The position numbers and the translations under genes are program-made. This document shows, one piece after another, positions 1 to 10,715 of a stretch of 64,000 nucleotides of DNA (position 1 is its first letter; every line of letters starts with the position of its first letter). The DNA lies in NCBI RefSeq assembly GCF_027943255.1, contig NC_072892.1, forward strand, positions 162,814,792 through 162,878,791, in the 5' to 3' direction. A model generated the notes under the pieces. The model was not told where the DNA came from. It did not search any database and saw only the letters and a list, made by a program, of their open reading frames with translations. This DNA comes from Anastrepha obliqua (Eukaryota; Arthropoda; Insecta; Diptera; Tephritidae).

Positions 1-721
1 AATTTCTAAAATATATAGTTTTTAATTTATGCTTAAACTTTCAAAAGCAGGGATTGTGTTATGTTTTTGTCTTACCTATGCAAATGAAAAAAAGAGAAAT
101 CTTCGTGCCAAAAAAGAAAAACAATCTGTTTCCTATCGTCTTGAAGACTTGAACTGGTTGACCTGAAAAGTGAACTGGTAGTATTCTACTTTAGTACTAC
201 TATTTTTTCCCTGCAGGGCACATATGCACATACATACACATAAAGCCCCCTACATATACTCCTTCATCTACAAAAAACGTCTAGCGTACACATTTCTTTC
301 GCTTATTCCAAGCCACTGATGACGTTGCTGGCTGACAGTGCAGCCATTTATTTACACATCCAACCAAAGCATCCAGCCACTTAAATTTACTTCCTTATCC
401 TCGTTGGCGGTCGGGAATACATCGTTGCAAATTGCAAATTGAAAGAGAAACGTTGATTGGTTGGAAAAAATGCAAAATTTTTACTTCAACCAAAATGTCT
501 GCAAACTGTGATGGCACAAGACACAAACACTGATAGAAATAAAGTGAAACAACAAAAACGGCACTTAGTATTCGATTGAGTTCTAGTTACAGGTTCACCC
601 TCAAGGAATTAAAGGAAGTATTGTCAAACACTGCAGCAAACATTTATACAGACAAGGTGGCGCAAAATTAATCAACAGTTTTGTTTTTGAATAACTTCTT
701 TAAATAAAATAAATACACTTC
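1..721. other. No gene seen; AT-rich DNA
   Basis: No coding region, RNA gene or clear transposon end is visible. The sequence is AT-rich with a short run of CA/TACA-type simple sequence near 220-240. It may be host intergenic or intronic DNA. Confidence 0.5.
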
Positions 722-785
722 AGCCGGCCAAACACCTGGTCGATCTCCTCCTCCTACTTGTGGTGTACGTTTTGATGCTGTTCCA
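722..785 (-). repeat. tRNA-derived SINE, 3' body fragment
   Basis: Read on the minus strand this short piece matches the 3' body of the SINE complete at 3271-3547: the stretch with 'aacatcaagacgcacacc' and the purine-rich 'aggaggagg' that follows. The tRNA-like head is absent, so this is a 5'-truncated copy or a remnant. It is the first of five pieces of the family in the window. Confidence 0.6.
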
Positions 786-1021
786 CTGCATAACTTCTTT
801 ACTACATAAAAAATTGAGTCATGAAATAATTATTTTGAAACTTGTTTATACAGCAGCTGTCTACTTCGCAAGTGTCAAATATGATTGACGTACGCCGCCA
901 TTTACAAAAATTATAAATTTTTTGATAGAATCATTGATTTTGTACGACACTGTAAATCTTGATTACTTGGGTAGCGATTTAAGATATTTATCGATGACTT
1001 CTGCTGAATGCTGGCGAAATT

Positions 1022-2608
1022 GGTGCTTTTACAGATATTAACATACTTCATGTGAACAACAACACAGTTCTAGACCACCCTGACGAACAACCACCTACAT
1101 TACAAGAAATACTAGATGTAGTCAACTATATGAAAAATTTTAAAGCGCCTGGATAAGACAATATAACAGCTGAGCTCCTAAAAAACGCAAGTACTAGTTA
1201 CATTGAAAGAATGCATCACCTGACCACATTGATCTGGAACAATGAAACACTGCCAGGCGACTGCAACACAGCAATAATACTCCCCATTCACAAGAAAGGC
1301 GATAAATTAAACTGCAAAAACTATCGCGGGATTACCTTACTCAACACAACGTATAAAATATTCACAAGAATTGTTAACAAAAGACTTATAGGCCGCTCGG
1401 AAAGAGTACTTCCAGAGTATCAATGCGGATTTCGAAGGTCAACAGCAGACCAAATTTTTTCTCTCAAACAGTCCATGGAGAAATGTTTTGAGCATAACAT
1501 TGGGCTGCACATTCTGTTTGTTGATTTCAAGCAAGCTTTCGATAGCATCAACAGGAAGGCTATCCCCACAATATTTCATAAATGCAAAATCCCAGACAAA
1601 CTAACCGGAATAGTGATGATGACTCTGAAAGAAACTGTATCCAAAGTAATGATACAAGATAAAAAATCCGACCCCTTCAGAATTAAAACTGGAGCAAGAC
1701 AAGGGGATACGCTCTCATCAACAATCTTCAACCTTATGCTATGCTGTGCCATCGATGAAGTAAGTGACGCAAAAAGGACTGGACATATTTTAAACAGAAC
1801 TACCCAATTATTCGCATACGCAGATGACATAGCAATTGTCAGCAAAAATATTCACGCCCTAACCAAAACCTTCGATGATATTGAAATTGCTGCTAGTAAA
1901 AATAGTATTAAAATCAACGAAGATAAGACGAAATATATGATGATGTCCAGACAAAATAAACCAACATCAGGCAAACTGAAAATTGGCGATTTTTCTTTTC
2001 AAATCGTAGAATCCTTTACCTATTTAGGCTTCAAACTGAGTAGATGCAATTCAATGAGCCTCAACATTGATGAGAGAATTCTAGCAGCGAACAGATCGTA
2101 TGCGTCGTTAACGAAACTCTTCAAATCAAAACTTCTAAATAGACAATGCAAATTGACTCTGTATAAAAGTATTATTAGACCAGTATTATGCTATGCAGCT
2201 GAATCGTGGACGCTAATTGAAGCAGACAAAACAAAACTGCAAGCCTTTGAACGAAAAGTAGTCAGAAGAATTTGCGGAGCAATCAAAGAGCACGGCGAGT
2301 GGCGGATAAGATGGAACGACGAGCAGGATCAACTGATAATGAGCGAAAATGTTATACGTTTCATCAAAGTGCAGCGGTTAAGATGGCTGGGTCACATTAC
2401 AAGAATGGACGGTACGAGGGCGCAGAAGAAAATCGTAGAAGCCAGAGCGTTCAACACTAGAGCAAGAGGAAGGCCGAAAACAAGATGGACTGACGAACTA
2501 GAGGACGACATCAAGAAACTTAGGATAACGAACTGGAAAAAAGTCGCAAGCGTTCGAGACGTATGAAGGTCCCACGTGCAGCAGGCCAAAGCTCTCAAAG
2601 GGCTGTAG
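1022..2608 (+). pseudogene. LINE reverse transcriptase, RTE-like, two nonsense mutations
   Basis: This is the reverse transcriptase part of a non-LTR retrotransposon. One frame runs from about 1022 to a TAG at 2606-2608, broken by TAA at 1154-1156 (inside the conserved KAPG-DN motif) and TGA at 2564-2566 (where relatives have Trp). Visible motifs in order are NYRGITLLN, GFRRSTADQI, FVDFKQAFDS, ARQGDTLS, the catalytic FAYADD, YLGFKLS, and a C-terminal RWLGHITRM region. No RNase H domain follows. A (GAT)n tail lies just after the stop codon, as in many RTE-type elements. The endonuclease domain is missing, so the copy is 5'-truncated. RTE-like is a by-eye assignment. With only two stops in some 500 codons it is fairly young. 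Confidence 0.85.
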
Positions 2609-2683
2609 AGCCAAAAGATGATGATGATCGATGACTACTAATTATAATAATTACAAATCAGCAACAAACCGTTTGAGATAAAA

Positions 2684-2881
2684 GTGTACAATACCACCCG
2701 CAGTTCGGAGTTTGACCCCAGTGACTTTTTCCTTTTTTTATTACAAAAGGAGTTATGGAGACGAAGATTTTTGGACGACAGTGAGATAAAGCCAGCTATT
2801 AAAAACCAGTTGAAAATTAAAGTTAAATATTCTTTACTTACTTTAGGCCATGAACTGATCACACGTATTTACGACAATTGA
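2684..2881 (+). pseudogene. Tc1/mariner transposase C-terminal remnant
   Basis: A 65-codon frame contains DPSDFFLF followed by KELWRRRF-DD-E, resembling the end of the DDE domain in mariner-type transposases (YSPDLAPSDFFLF, then a basic GRRF segment). The region before the third catalytic Asp is unrecognisable, and no terminal repeats were found. I read it as an old transposase tail with the third catalytic residue still present. The match is short, so chance similarity is possible. Confidence 0.45.
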
Positions 2882-3270
2882 GTTCTACGTTTGCAACAAT
2901 AACTATTCAGGCTGGTTGGGTTTTATATTATCAGTTTCGACCTTTCAATGTTCGACGTATTTTACTAACCAACCTTTTTCCAACTAAATCATAAGAATAG
3001 CTGGTAGGAAGACGCCAAACTTTTTCTTTTTGACCAATCGTTTCTTCTTTTTCTCATACTAATCGGTGCCAGTTGGATACAGCAAGTGAAGTCAAGTTCT
3101 TCTCTACCTCATTTTTTCAATGCAGAGAAGGCCTTCCTCTTCCTCTGCTACCACCAGCTGGTACCGCTTCGAATACTTCCGAGGCGGAGCGTTTGTGCCC
3201 ATTCGGGAGACATGGCCCAACCAACGTAGCCGCTGGATTTTTATTCGCGAGCAATATCTTGTTGTCTTGA

Positions 3271-3547
3271 CGGCGGCCGCCGTAGCCGAATGTGTTGGTG
3301 CGTGACTACCATTCGGAATTCACAGAGAGAACGTTGGTTCGAATATCGGTGAAACACCAAAATTAAGAAAAACATTTTTCTAATAGCGGTGGCCCCTCGG
3401 CAGTCAATGGCAAACATCCGAGTGTATTTCTGCCATGAAAAAGCTCCTCATAAAAATATCTGCCGTTCGGAGTCGGCTCGAAACTGTAAGTCCCTCCATT
3501 TGTCAACATCAAGACGCACACCACAAATAGGAGGAGAAGCTCGGCCA
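3271..3547 (+). repeat. tRNA-derived SINE, most complete copy
   Basis: The first 85 bases are tRNA-like: an A-box-like segment near 3283-3300 (tagccgaatgtgttggtgcg) and a B-box at 3336-3346 (ggttcgaatat, consensus GGTTCGANNCC). These are the internal RNA polymerase III promoter of a tRNA-derived SINE. The tRNA-unrelated body follows, with 'cccctcggcag', 'ttctgccatgaaaaagctcc' and 'tctgccgttcggagtcggct', ending in 'aacatcaagacgcacacc' and a purine-rich stretch. The body recurs at 22679-22924 (+) and 62955-63176 (-), the head alone at 12836-12935, the tail alone at 722-785. It is not a functional tRNA gene. It lies inside LINE A. Confidence 0.8.
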
Positions 3548-3860
3548 AGAGACGCCTCATCGGGTGTTGCCATTGTCTAAGCTTCTGCGCCATACCTTAG
3601 GACGTGCATGATGAGAACCTTGTAAAGTGTTGGTTTGGTTCGTCAAGAGAGGACTTTACTACTCATTTGCCTACTTAGTCCAAAGAAGCACTTGTTGGCA
3701 AGAGAGATTCTGCGTTGAATTTCCAGGTTGACATTGCTTTTGGTGTTAATGCTGGTTCCTAGATAAACGAAGTCTCTTGCAACCTCGTCCCATAACTGTC
3801 AACAGTTACGTGGGTGCCGATATGCGAGTGCGCCGACTATTTGTTTGATGACAGGAGGTA

Positions 3861-4728
3861 TGACAATGTTAATGGTTGTACAGGTTAGGCTAAGGTCATT
3901 ATGCACTGCGACCATATTTATCTATTGTGCGCCCCTAATTGCTTAATTACAATTATTTAGTATACCGACGAATCGAACCAGCTCCTTTCGAGCGAGTACC
4001 TACAATTCCTCCTCCACTTGTAGGTACGAGCTCAGGATTCTGTATCTCCTGTGGCCTAATGCCTCCCAGTTGGTGATTAAGTGTTCCATAGACTCCTCTT
4101 CATCACAGCAGAGCCTGTATGATCTTGTACCAGATAACCCTATTGTGTTAAAGTGCTTATTACAGACAAAGTGACCTGTATGCTCCACAGAGTAATCTGA
4201 GGCTTTTTTTATCTAGGGTTAGAGTAGATTTTGTTCTGTTTGCATTCAAGTTCAAAAACTTTTTGGAGTGATTAAAGCCGCTTGTGCCGTTCCAGTGTTC
4301 ACTGATTTTAGTTTGGATCCATTTTTTGGTTTCCTGTTTTATATTATTTTTGTTAAAACCGAAATCAGTGAGACCTGATTATGAATGGCCAGTTTGTTGA
4401 GTGTATTGTTACAATCTATAAGGACTTTTGACTTGAATGTGAAGCTATTCAAGGCTTTGAGAACCGATTGCCTGTCCGAAAGTATTTTAATTTTTACTTT
4501 CTCGAACCCTCTTTTGGATATGATTTCCACTGTCTCCATTATGGCGAAGAGCTCCGCATGGAAAATTTTGGTACCTGTACTCAGTGTTAAAGATTTGCTC
4601 TTATCCCCTGCGGTATTTTGGATCCATCTGTGTACCATTTTTATGAGTCATCATTTATCCATGTTGGGTTATAGTTTCATTCTTTCCTAGACTGGAAGAT
4701 AACCTTGTCTCTCTTTATAAAATTTAGT
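3861..4728 (-). mobile_element. RNase H-bearing LINE, 5'-truncated and decayed, nested in LINE A
   Basis: Minus-strand frames encode an RNase H-like segment (4339-4638) with FHAELFAIMETVE and a degraded ILSDRQSVLKAL, in place of the usual SDSQAAL. Downstream (4000-4188) is a C-terminal zinc-knuckle remnant (CCDEEESMEHL). This order, reverse transcriptase then RNase H then a Cys/His knuckle, is typical of the I/LOA/R1 group. The copy is 5'-truncated, with frameshifts between the two pieces. It interrupts LINE A: homology stops at about 3860 and resumes at about 4729. Confidence 0.65.
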
Positions 4729-5088
4729 AAGAAGTACTTCGATTTGTCCTTGTTCACCATTAGACCCATTCGCTTTGCGTCTTCATCCAGTTTGAAAAAG
4801 GCAAAACTAACAGCGTTTAATTTCTGCGGCCTGCACGTTATTTTCCAGCATCAGATTAAAGAAGTCAAATGCCAAACTACTCAGTGAAAATTGTAGGCCG
4901 TGAACTGGTATTTGATGGAAGAAGTTGTACTGATTCGAGAGTGACTGGAGTTGTACCAGGTGCAGAAAGACCAATGAGAGGTTTGTGCAAAACAAATATT
5001 TTCCTTGAAATGCTTCAGATGCTAACGATGCACGAAATGAGGACTGATTAGTGGAGTCAATCATCTGCGTTGCCGAGGCCGACAAGCT

Positions 5089-5513
5089 CTTTAAATGGTA
5101 AAAGGCTGATGCACAAACTGACTATTGGCATTTCGTGGGACATCGCCAGGTTACGAATACCGGTTGCTACTACATATTAGAAAAATGTGGAAGATGAATT
5201 ACTGCACTTGCAAAGCCAACTGGTGCTGTTTTTTTTTTCAAATTACAATTTCAAGGTAGTTCAGAACTATAGTAAATAGTGGGCTTGACTGTAGGGTATC
5301 TACGAATATATTTTATGATTTTCGATAACACACTTTTGTTCAAAACGAGGTTAATTGGGAGCTGTACAGTGTTTTTTCCAGTAAACTGCCTCAGAATAAA
5401 AAAAATGTAAACTTAAACAAACTATAAAGAGCAGCAGTCAAGGTTTTTATAAAGTTTGATAACAGCCTTACACCGAAATGGGTTAAGTCTGTTTTTGTAT
5501 AAAAACCAAAGTA
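5089..5513. other. No gene seen
   Basis: AT-rich sequence between the LINE A remnant and the DD41D element that begins at 5514. No reading frame with recognisable motifs and no repeated block shared with other parts of the window was seen. Confidence 0.4.
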
Positions 5514-8334
5514 AAGAGTAATCAGATTGGTGGTGGTTTTTCCAATAGTGTTTTTTTGACTAAGAAACTAAATACATAGTTTTTTTCAGTATTCATTGAC
5601 ATTTCGTCATGGATAGACTTACGCCTCAACAACGTTTACAAATCGTAAAGTGTATGACGAAAATTGACGCTCTGCGAAAACTGTTTATCGCGCGCTCAGG
5701 TCAACTTATGGTGTATGGCGATGGGGCCTATTTTTATTTATTTATTTATTGTCTTTGAATGGATACATTCTTACAGACTATATTAAGCTAATGTACAATA
5801 GTTTAGTAGTTACTAAGAAAAGAACGATTTAAGATGATTGACTAAGATGCCATACGGCCATGTAAAATCAGCACCAGAAGAATTGAAAAACATATTTAAA
5901 TCTGCACATCCCCTAAGAATCGGAGCATTCACCCCATAGTTGGTTCAAGAGAAGCCAATTTTAAAGGTTTCGTACTGTCGGAGCCTCATATTGGGTATAT
6001 TTAATTGAATTTTACTTAAAAGGGAAGGACAATCAATAGATCCAGAAATGATACGAATAATAAATGAGCACGATAGAATAGATCGTCTGCTATCAAGTGG
6101 TTTTAAGTCAATCAATAAACATCGAGAGCGGTACGATGGTACAGGTTCAGAAAAGTTTAAAGATCGGAGCGCAAAACGAAGAAAGACTTTCTGAACTCTC
6201 TCAATCCGATTAGACAGACCTATTTGGTAGGGTCTCCACATAACAGCGGCATACTCTAATCTTGATCTAAGAAAAGCACAATACAATGTTTTGAGAGTGT
6301 GTGGGTTGATAAATGCAGAACAATTTCGGCGTACGAATGCTAGCATCGCATATGATCGTCTTATGACGTGGTTAACATGGCTAGTGAAATTCAGCTTAGA
6401 GTCGAAAATAACGCTTAAGTCTTTAATTTCCTCAACGGATTGCAAAGGTAAGCCAGCAATACTATACGAAGTATGCAAAGTATTGTTTGATTTAGCATAT
6501 TTTACACGAAAGCATTTGCTAATATTTAGTGACAAACGGTTGAAATAGCACCAGTTCTGGACATTGTGCAAGTCGGTTTGCAACTTTTCAGAGTCACTAA
6601 GACTGTTAATCACGCAAATATTTTAAGATCATCAGCATACAACAAGTGTTCAGCAAAAGAAAAGCAAGAACCAATATCGTTAATAAAGAGTATAAAGAGA
6701 AGGGGTCCTAGAATACTTCCCTGTGTGACACCAGAGTACGCAATAAATGCACGGGATGTCGTATTATCAACGGCTACAACGCAGTGCCTGTTGGACAAAT
6801 ATGATATGATCCACGACAAAAACGTGGAGTGTATAATATATGTATCAACTATATGTATCTGTATAAATTGTATCAACTTGAGATCTGTTCTGGAATGCTG
6901 AAATGCAGTTATCATTGAAGATAGACAAATTAGTGACAGTGGAGCGACTTGCAACGAAATCATGCTGGTTGGTGGATATTAGCCTTTGACATCAAAATAT
7001 TATATAACTTATCATTCTCAGTTATCTCAAAAAGTTTTGAGACAGACGAAAGCTTCGAAATTGGTCTGTAATTGCTAACATCGTTTTTATTTCCACTCTT
7101 AAATATAGGCGTAACGGAAGTAAATTTCCAGTCGTCAACAAAGCTACCGGAGGACAAGGATTTATTAAATATAACTGTAAGAGACTCAGCGAGACACAAG
7201 CAGTTCTTCAGCAAAATGCCCGAAAGGCCATCCGAGTCAGTCTTCGTTGTAGACTTGAGCTTCATAATACCCTTGACGACATCAGTAACAGATAGGCACA
7301 AAGTCCCAAAATTAAGAGGTGAAAGACTATTAGAGGACAAACTAGAATCGAAGTCTAAGTCGGGTTCAAAATTAGAGCAAAAAAAGTCGGCAAATAAATT
7401 GACAGATTCTATGGCAGAATTTGCATATTTACCATTATAAAAAACATTGTTTTGAAATAATATTGTTTTCGAAATTCAAGACGTAATTTCTATATAAGAA
7501 CTTGTTCAAACAGTTAAATTCTTTTAAATGGCATTGAAATTTTGAGTAGTGCATTGGGCCTCCAGACCTTTTATACAGTTTAGAAAATTTGTTTTTTAGA
7601 TTCTTTAGATGCCTAAGCCGTTTGGTATGACAAGGTGTCTTATATACTTTCTTATGATAAATAGGAATGTGCTTCAAGCACAGCTCAGAAACCTTAGTCT
7701 TAAAAAAATGAAAACATCATTGTCGTGGAAGGCATTATCCCAGTCAATACTTAATAAAATTTCGTTAAAAATTGAGAAGTCGCATGAGTCGCAAGTCATA
7801 AAATTCCAACTCAAGAGAAAGAGGAACATGATGTTTATCAGTTAAATATATGGGAGCAATGCCTTCCGACAATGTGTAGTTGATGTTATTTGAAATAAAC
7901 ACTAGATCTAGAGAATTTTTGGCTTAGTGGCTACGTCAATAAACAACCCGAGGCCATTCAAGAACAGCCATTACATCGATTGAAAACAGTGGATTGGCCA
8001 CCAAGATCGTGTGATAATACACCTTGGGATTTTTATTGGTAGTGGAGGTATGTAAAGTCTTAATGCTTTGTGGATAAACCAGCTTCGATTGTGGTATTGG
8101 AAGCCACATAACATAAGTTACTCTCGAAGTACCAACCTTAGTCCTCTAGCGAGTCATTCAAAATTAGTGTTTGCGCAAGGCCGAATTACGGCGCAGTTGC
8201 AGCCAAAATTGGTGCGAGATTATCTTTAAAAAATAAATCTTATGAGCAACAACAATCTTATGAGCAAGCAAATTGAATTTCCATTGTTTTAATATTTTTA
8301 ATTTGAGTCCGATACTTCTAAATAGATCACCCTT
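5514..8334 (+). mobile_element. DD41D Tc1/mariner element (family G), deleted and split by a LINE
   Basis: Imperfect terminal repeats face each other: AAGAGTAATC at 5514 and the complement of AAGGGTGATC ending at 8334, each flanked by TA (5512-5513, 8335-8336), the target duplication of this superfamily. The left part (5514-5735) encodes a transposase start (MDRLTPQQRLQIVK). The right part (7921-8334) resumes at WLSGYVNKQP and has VDWPPRSCD before a degraded third-aspartate region. The LINE at 5736-7914 sits between them, with ATTTTT on both sides. Without it the element is about 640 bp and lacks most of the transposase, a deletion shared with the copy at 51511-52250. Confidence 0.7.
5736..7914 (-). 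mobile_element. Jockey/CR1-type LINE without RNase H, nested in a DD41D element
   Basis: Minus-strand frames in order encode an endonuclease C-terminal trace (about 7914-7800), a linker, and reverse transcriptase in three pieces: 7340-6960 (WKFTSVTPIFKSG, NYRPIS), 6963-6610 (SGVTQGSILGPLLFILFIND and catalytic LLYADDLKIF) and 6613-5945 (thumb and C-terminus with RLEYAAVMWRPY). The frames abut or overlap by a few bases, so only a few frameshifts break the gene. No RNase H follows. The 3' end is an ATTTATTT-type tail at 5736-5755, as read on the plus strand. A 6-bp direct repeat, ATTTTT, flanks it (5730-5735, 7915-7920). It is 5'-truncated within the endonuclease. Confidence 0.8.
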
Positions 8335-8336
8335 TA

Positions 8337-9036
8337 CAAAAACAAAAACTCCTACATCTCATTCAATCATTTTTAAAAGATAATAGCTCCATTTATCTCA
8401 TCGGGACATCAATTTGCGCCAAGCAAAGAAAAAAAAAATAAATAAATAAAAAATGAACGCATATAACCAAACCGCAGTGAAGAAGAAGAAGAAATAAAAG
8501 TGCCAATAACAAGATTTGATTGATTGGCTAAGGCTTGAGACACATCAGGATGGATGTGGGTAGGCAAAATGACATTTTTTATGTGTCTGAATGATGGCGA
8601 ATGCGGTTAAAGTAAATAATTTGAAAATAGTTTGTCGTATGTCGCTTTTTTAATTGGTTCCATGCTTTGAAATGATAGAAATAAAATTTTTTGTTGCTTT
8701 ATGTTGTCAGTTTCTAACTTGGAGAATAGAAGGGCATGTTTTTAAAACTCCTTTCAAGTGGGTGTATTTCAATAAAAAAAACATTGATTTATCTACTAAT
8801 AGACAAAAAGATTCCCCTAAATTTTTTTCCTTGGCCGGTTCGGCTTTCGAAATTAATTTCTTTCTTATCTTAAGTTAGTTTAAATGCTGCGTTTCCTTTT
8901 CGCAATACACGTTGCGCAATTTTTTAGTTTTGTAGGAAATGTAAAAGCGTACACTGGCTTCACAAAATGACTTCATGAAAAGCTATTTAAGCCGGTGTTC
9001 CTATGTACACTGGTCATAAAATTTATTGTGCATTTT
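8337..9036. other. No gene seen
   Basis: AT-rich sequence with an (A)n/(AAAT)n patch near 8425-8455 and a GAA run near 8480. A 74-codon frame at 8654-8878 has no recognisable motif and I do not call it. Confidence 0.45.
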
Positions 9037-9038
9037 CA

Positions 9039-10318
9039 GCACTATGAATAAGTTCGTGCGGTTTTACAACAGATGGCGTAACTTGATTATTATTCCATCG
9101 ATCCACATTTCCAAACATTCATTGGAGAGCTACTGTCGTAAGGCACAAACGTCAGTATACGTTTTTTATTTGAAGCGTAAACAACAATATTTTTACCACA
9201 CTTGAAAATGTCGAATTTCGTGCCAAATAATGTGTTTTTGCGGGGAATTCTTCTTCATTATTTTAATATGAAGAAAAAAGCAGCCGAAAGTCATCGTATC
9301 TTGGTGGAAGTTTATGGTGAGCATGCTCTAGCTGAGCGAACGTGCCAGAAGTGGTTTGCACGCTTTAAAAGTGGTGATTTTGGCTTGGAAGACGAAGAAC
9401 GCGAGGGTGCGCCGCCAAAGTTCATGGATACCGAATTGGAGGAATTGCTCGATCAAGATCCGGCTCAAACGCAAGAAGAGGTTGCAAAAACTTTGGGAGT
9501 TGATCAATCAACCATTTCCAAACATTTAAAAGCCATGGGAATGATCCGAAAGGTAGGCCATTGGGTGCCGTATGAATTGAAGCCAAGAGACGTTGAACGC
9601 CGTTTTATGGCATGCGAACAACTGCTTCAACGGCACAAAAGAAAGGGTTTTTTGCATCGAATTGTGACTGGCGATGAAAAGTGGGTCCATTACGACAATC
9701 CAAAACGTCGGGCAACGTATGGATACCCTGGCTATGCTTCAACATCGACGTCGGCGCAGAATATTCATGGCCTGAAGGTTATGCTGTGTATCTGGTGGGA
9801 CCAGCTGGGTGTTGTGTATTATGAGCTACTGAAACCGAATGAAACGATTACGGGGGATGTCTACCGACGACAATTGATGCGTTTGAGCCGAGCACTGCGA
9901 GAAAAACGGCCGCAATACGCCGATAGACACGACAAAGTTATTTTGCAACATGACAATGCTCGGCCACATGTTGCACAAGTGGTCAAAACATACTTAGAAA
10001 CGCTCAAATGGGATGTCCTACCCCACCCGCCGTATAGTCCAGACCTTGCGCCATCCGATTACTATCTCTTCCGATCGATGCAACATGGCCTGGCTGACCA
10101 GCACTTCCGTAATTACGATGAAGTCAAAAAATGGATCGATTCGTGGATTGCGGCAAAACCGACCGAATTTTTCACAAAGGGAATCCGTGAATTGCCAGAA
10201 AGATGGGAAAAAGTAGTAGTAAGCGATGGACAATACTTTGAATATTAAATTTGTAACCATTTTACGTCAATAAAGTTTCAAATTTCGAAAAAAAACCGCA
10301 CGAACTTATTCATAGTCC
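9039..10318 (+). mobile_element. Mariner transposon (family A), full length, copy 1
   Basis: The element is about 1.28 kb and carries one uninterrupted transposase gene. The right end reads as the complement of GGACTATGAATAAGTTCGTG, ends at 10318 and is followed by TA. The left end, GCACTATGAATAAGTTCGTG from 9039, is identical except for one base and is preceded by CA rather than TA, so one copy of the target duplication has mutated. A second copy lies inverted at 41251-42520 with clean TA on both sides. The very few differences between the copies suggest recent transposition. Confidence 0.93.
9208..10248 (+). CDS. Mariner transposase, DD34D, apparently intact
   Basis: A 346-residue protein, the usual length for mariner (about 340-350). 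The ATG at 9208 is chosen because it begins the conserved N-terminus; an in-frame TTG six bases upstream has no support. Residues 10-60 and 85-115 are the two helix-turn-helix motifs that bind the terminal repeats. The linker motif HWVPYEL is at 118-124 (usual form WVPHEL). Catalytic aspartates are D156 (IVTGDEKWV), D249 (LQHDNARPH) and D284 (YSPDLAPSDYYLF). The second and third are separated by 34 residues, which defines DD34D. The protein cuts and rejoins DNA at TA sites in the nucleus. No stop or frameshift is visible, so activity is plausible but untested. Confidence 0.93.
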   Translation: MSNFVPNNVFLRGILLHYFNMKKKAAESHRILVEVYGEHALAERTCQKWFARFKSGDFGLEDEEREGAPPKFMDTELEELLDQDPAQTQEEVAKTLGVDQSTISKHLKAMGMIRKVGHWVPYELKPRDVERRFMACEQLLQRHKRKGFLHRIVTGDEKWVHYDNPKRRATYGYPGYASTSTSAQNIHGLKVMLCIWWDQLGVVYYELLKPNETITGDVYRRQLMRLSRALREKRPQYADRHDKVILQHDNARPHVAQVVKTYLETLKWDVLPHPPYSPDLAPSDYYLFRSMQHGLADQHFRNYDEVKKWIDSWIAAKPTEFFTKGIRELPERWEKVVVSDGQYFEY

Positions 10319-10715
10319 TATTATGTATTTGAAAAAGTCGATGATGTTCATAAAGAAATGGGTCCAACGGTGTACCGAAGTTAGAAACGTTGACTATTTC
10401 AACGGTCGAGGCCCAAAAAAAAAGCAAGATCAGAAAATCATTGAATAAAAAATGGCGTAATGAAACCCCCTACAGAATCGCCCGGCAATTTCGACCGACT
10501 CCCAATGACAAATGCACAGAATCTCTGTTATAAGCCAAAATAAGTAAAGTCTTAAGACACTGATTTTCGTTATAATGGGACATCGTTTAATAGACAGTGT
10601 CTAATAGGCGCAGAAGATGGGCGTGCAGGCACATGTATTTTCAGAAGCTATCGAAATGAGGAAGAGGAAGAGACGATTTCGCACCTACTGTCCTGCTCTA
10701 TTCATACGTACCACT
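10319..10715 (+). pseudogene. LINE C-terminal remnant interrupted by a younger LINE
   Basis: From about 10550 a plus-strand frame resembles the C-terminal zinc knuckle of an RNase H LINE: FRSYRNEEEEETISHLLSC, with the first cysteine changed to Tyr. It stops at a younger LINE whose target duplication is at 10705-10715, and the old sequence seems to resume at 12757. Between 10319 and 10550 nothing is recognised apart from AT-rich sequence next to the mariner end. Confidence 0.5.

Larger units (their letters stand above)
3061..5088 (-). mobile_element. LINE A (RTE-like) copy, split by a SINE and an RNase H LINE
   Basis: Three minus-strand blocks belong to one LINE family that is longest at 35976-37375: 3061-3270 (3' end), 3548-3860 and 4729-5088. 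They align block by block with that copy and with the fragments near 24.8 and 26.2 kb. Between them sit a SINE (3271-3547) and an RNase H LINE (3861-4728). The flanks of the second insertion, 'gacaggaggta' and 'agtaagaagta', look like a diverged target duplication. Reading frames are broken throughout. About 100 bases of LINE A present in the 36 kb copy are missing at the SINE junction. Confidence 0.65.

Noticed and set aside
3283..3346. A tRNA gene suggested by A and B boxes
   Set aside because: No cloverleaf or mature 3' end; the head continues into a repeated SINE body present at several loci.
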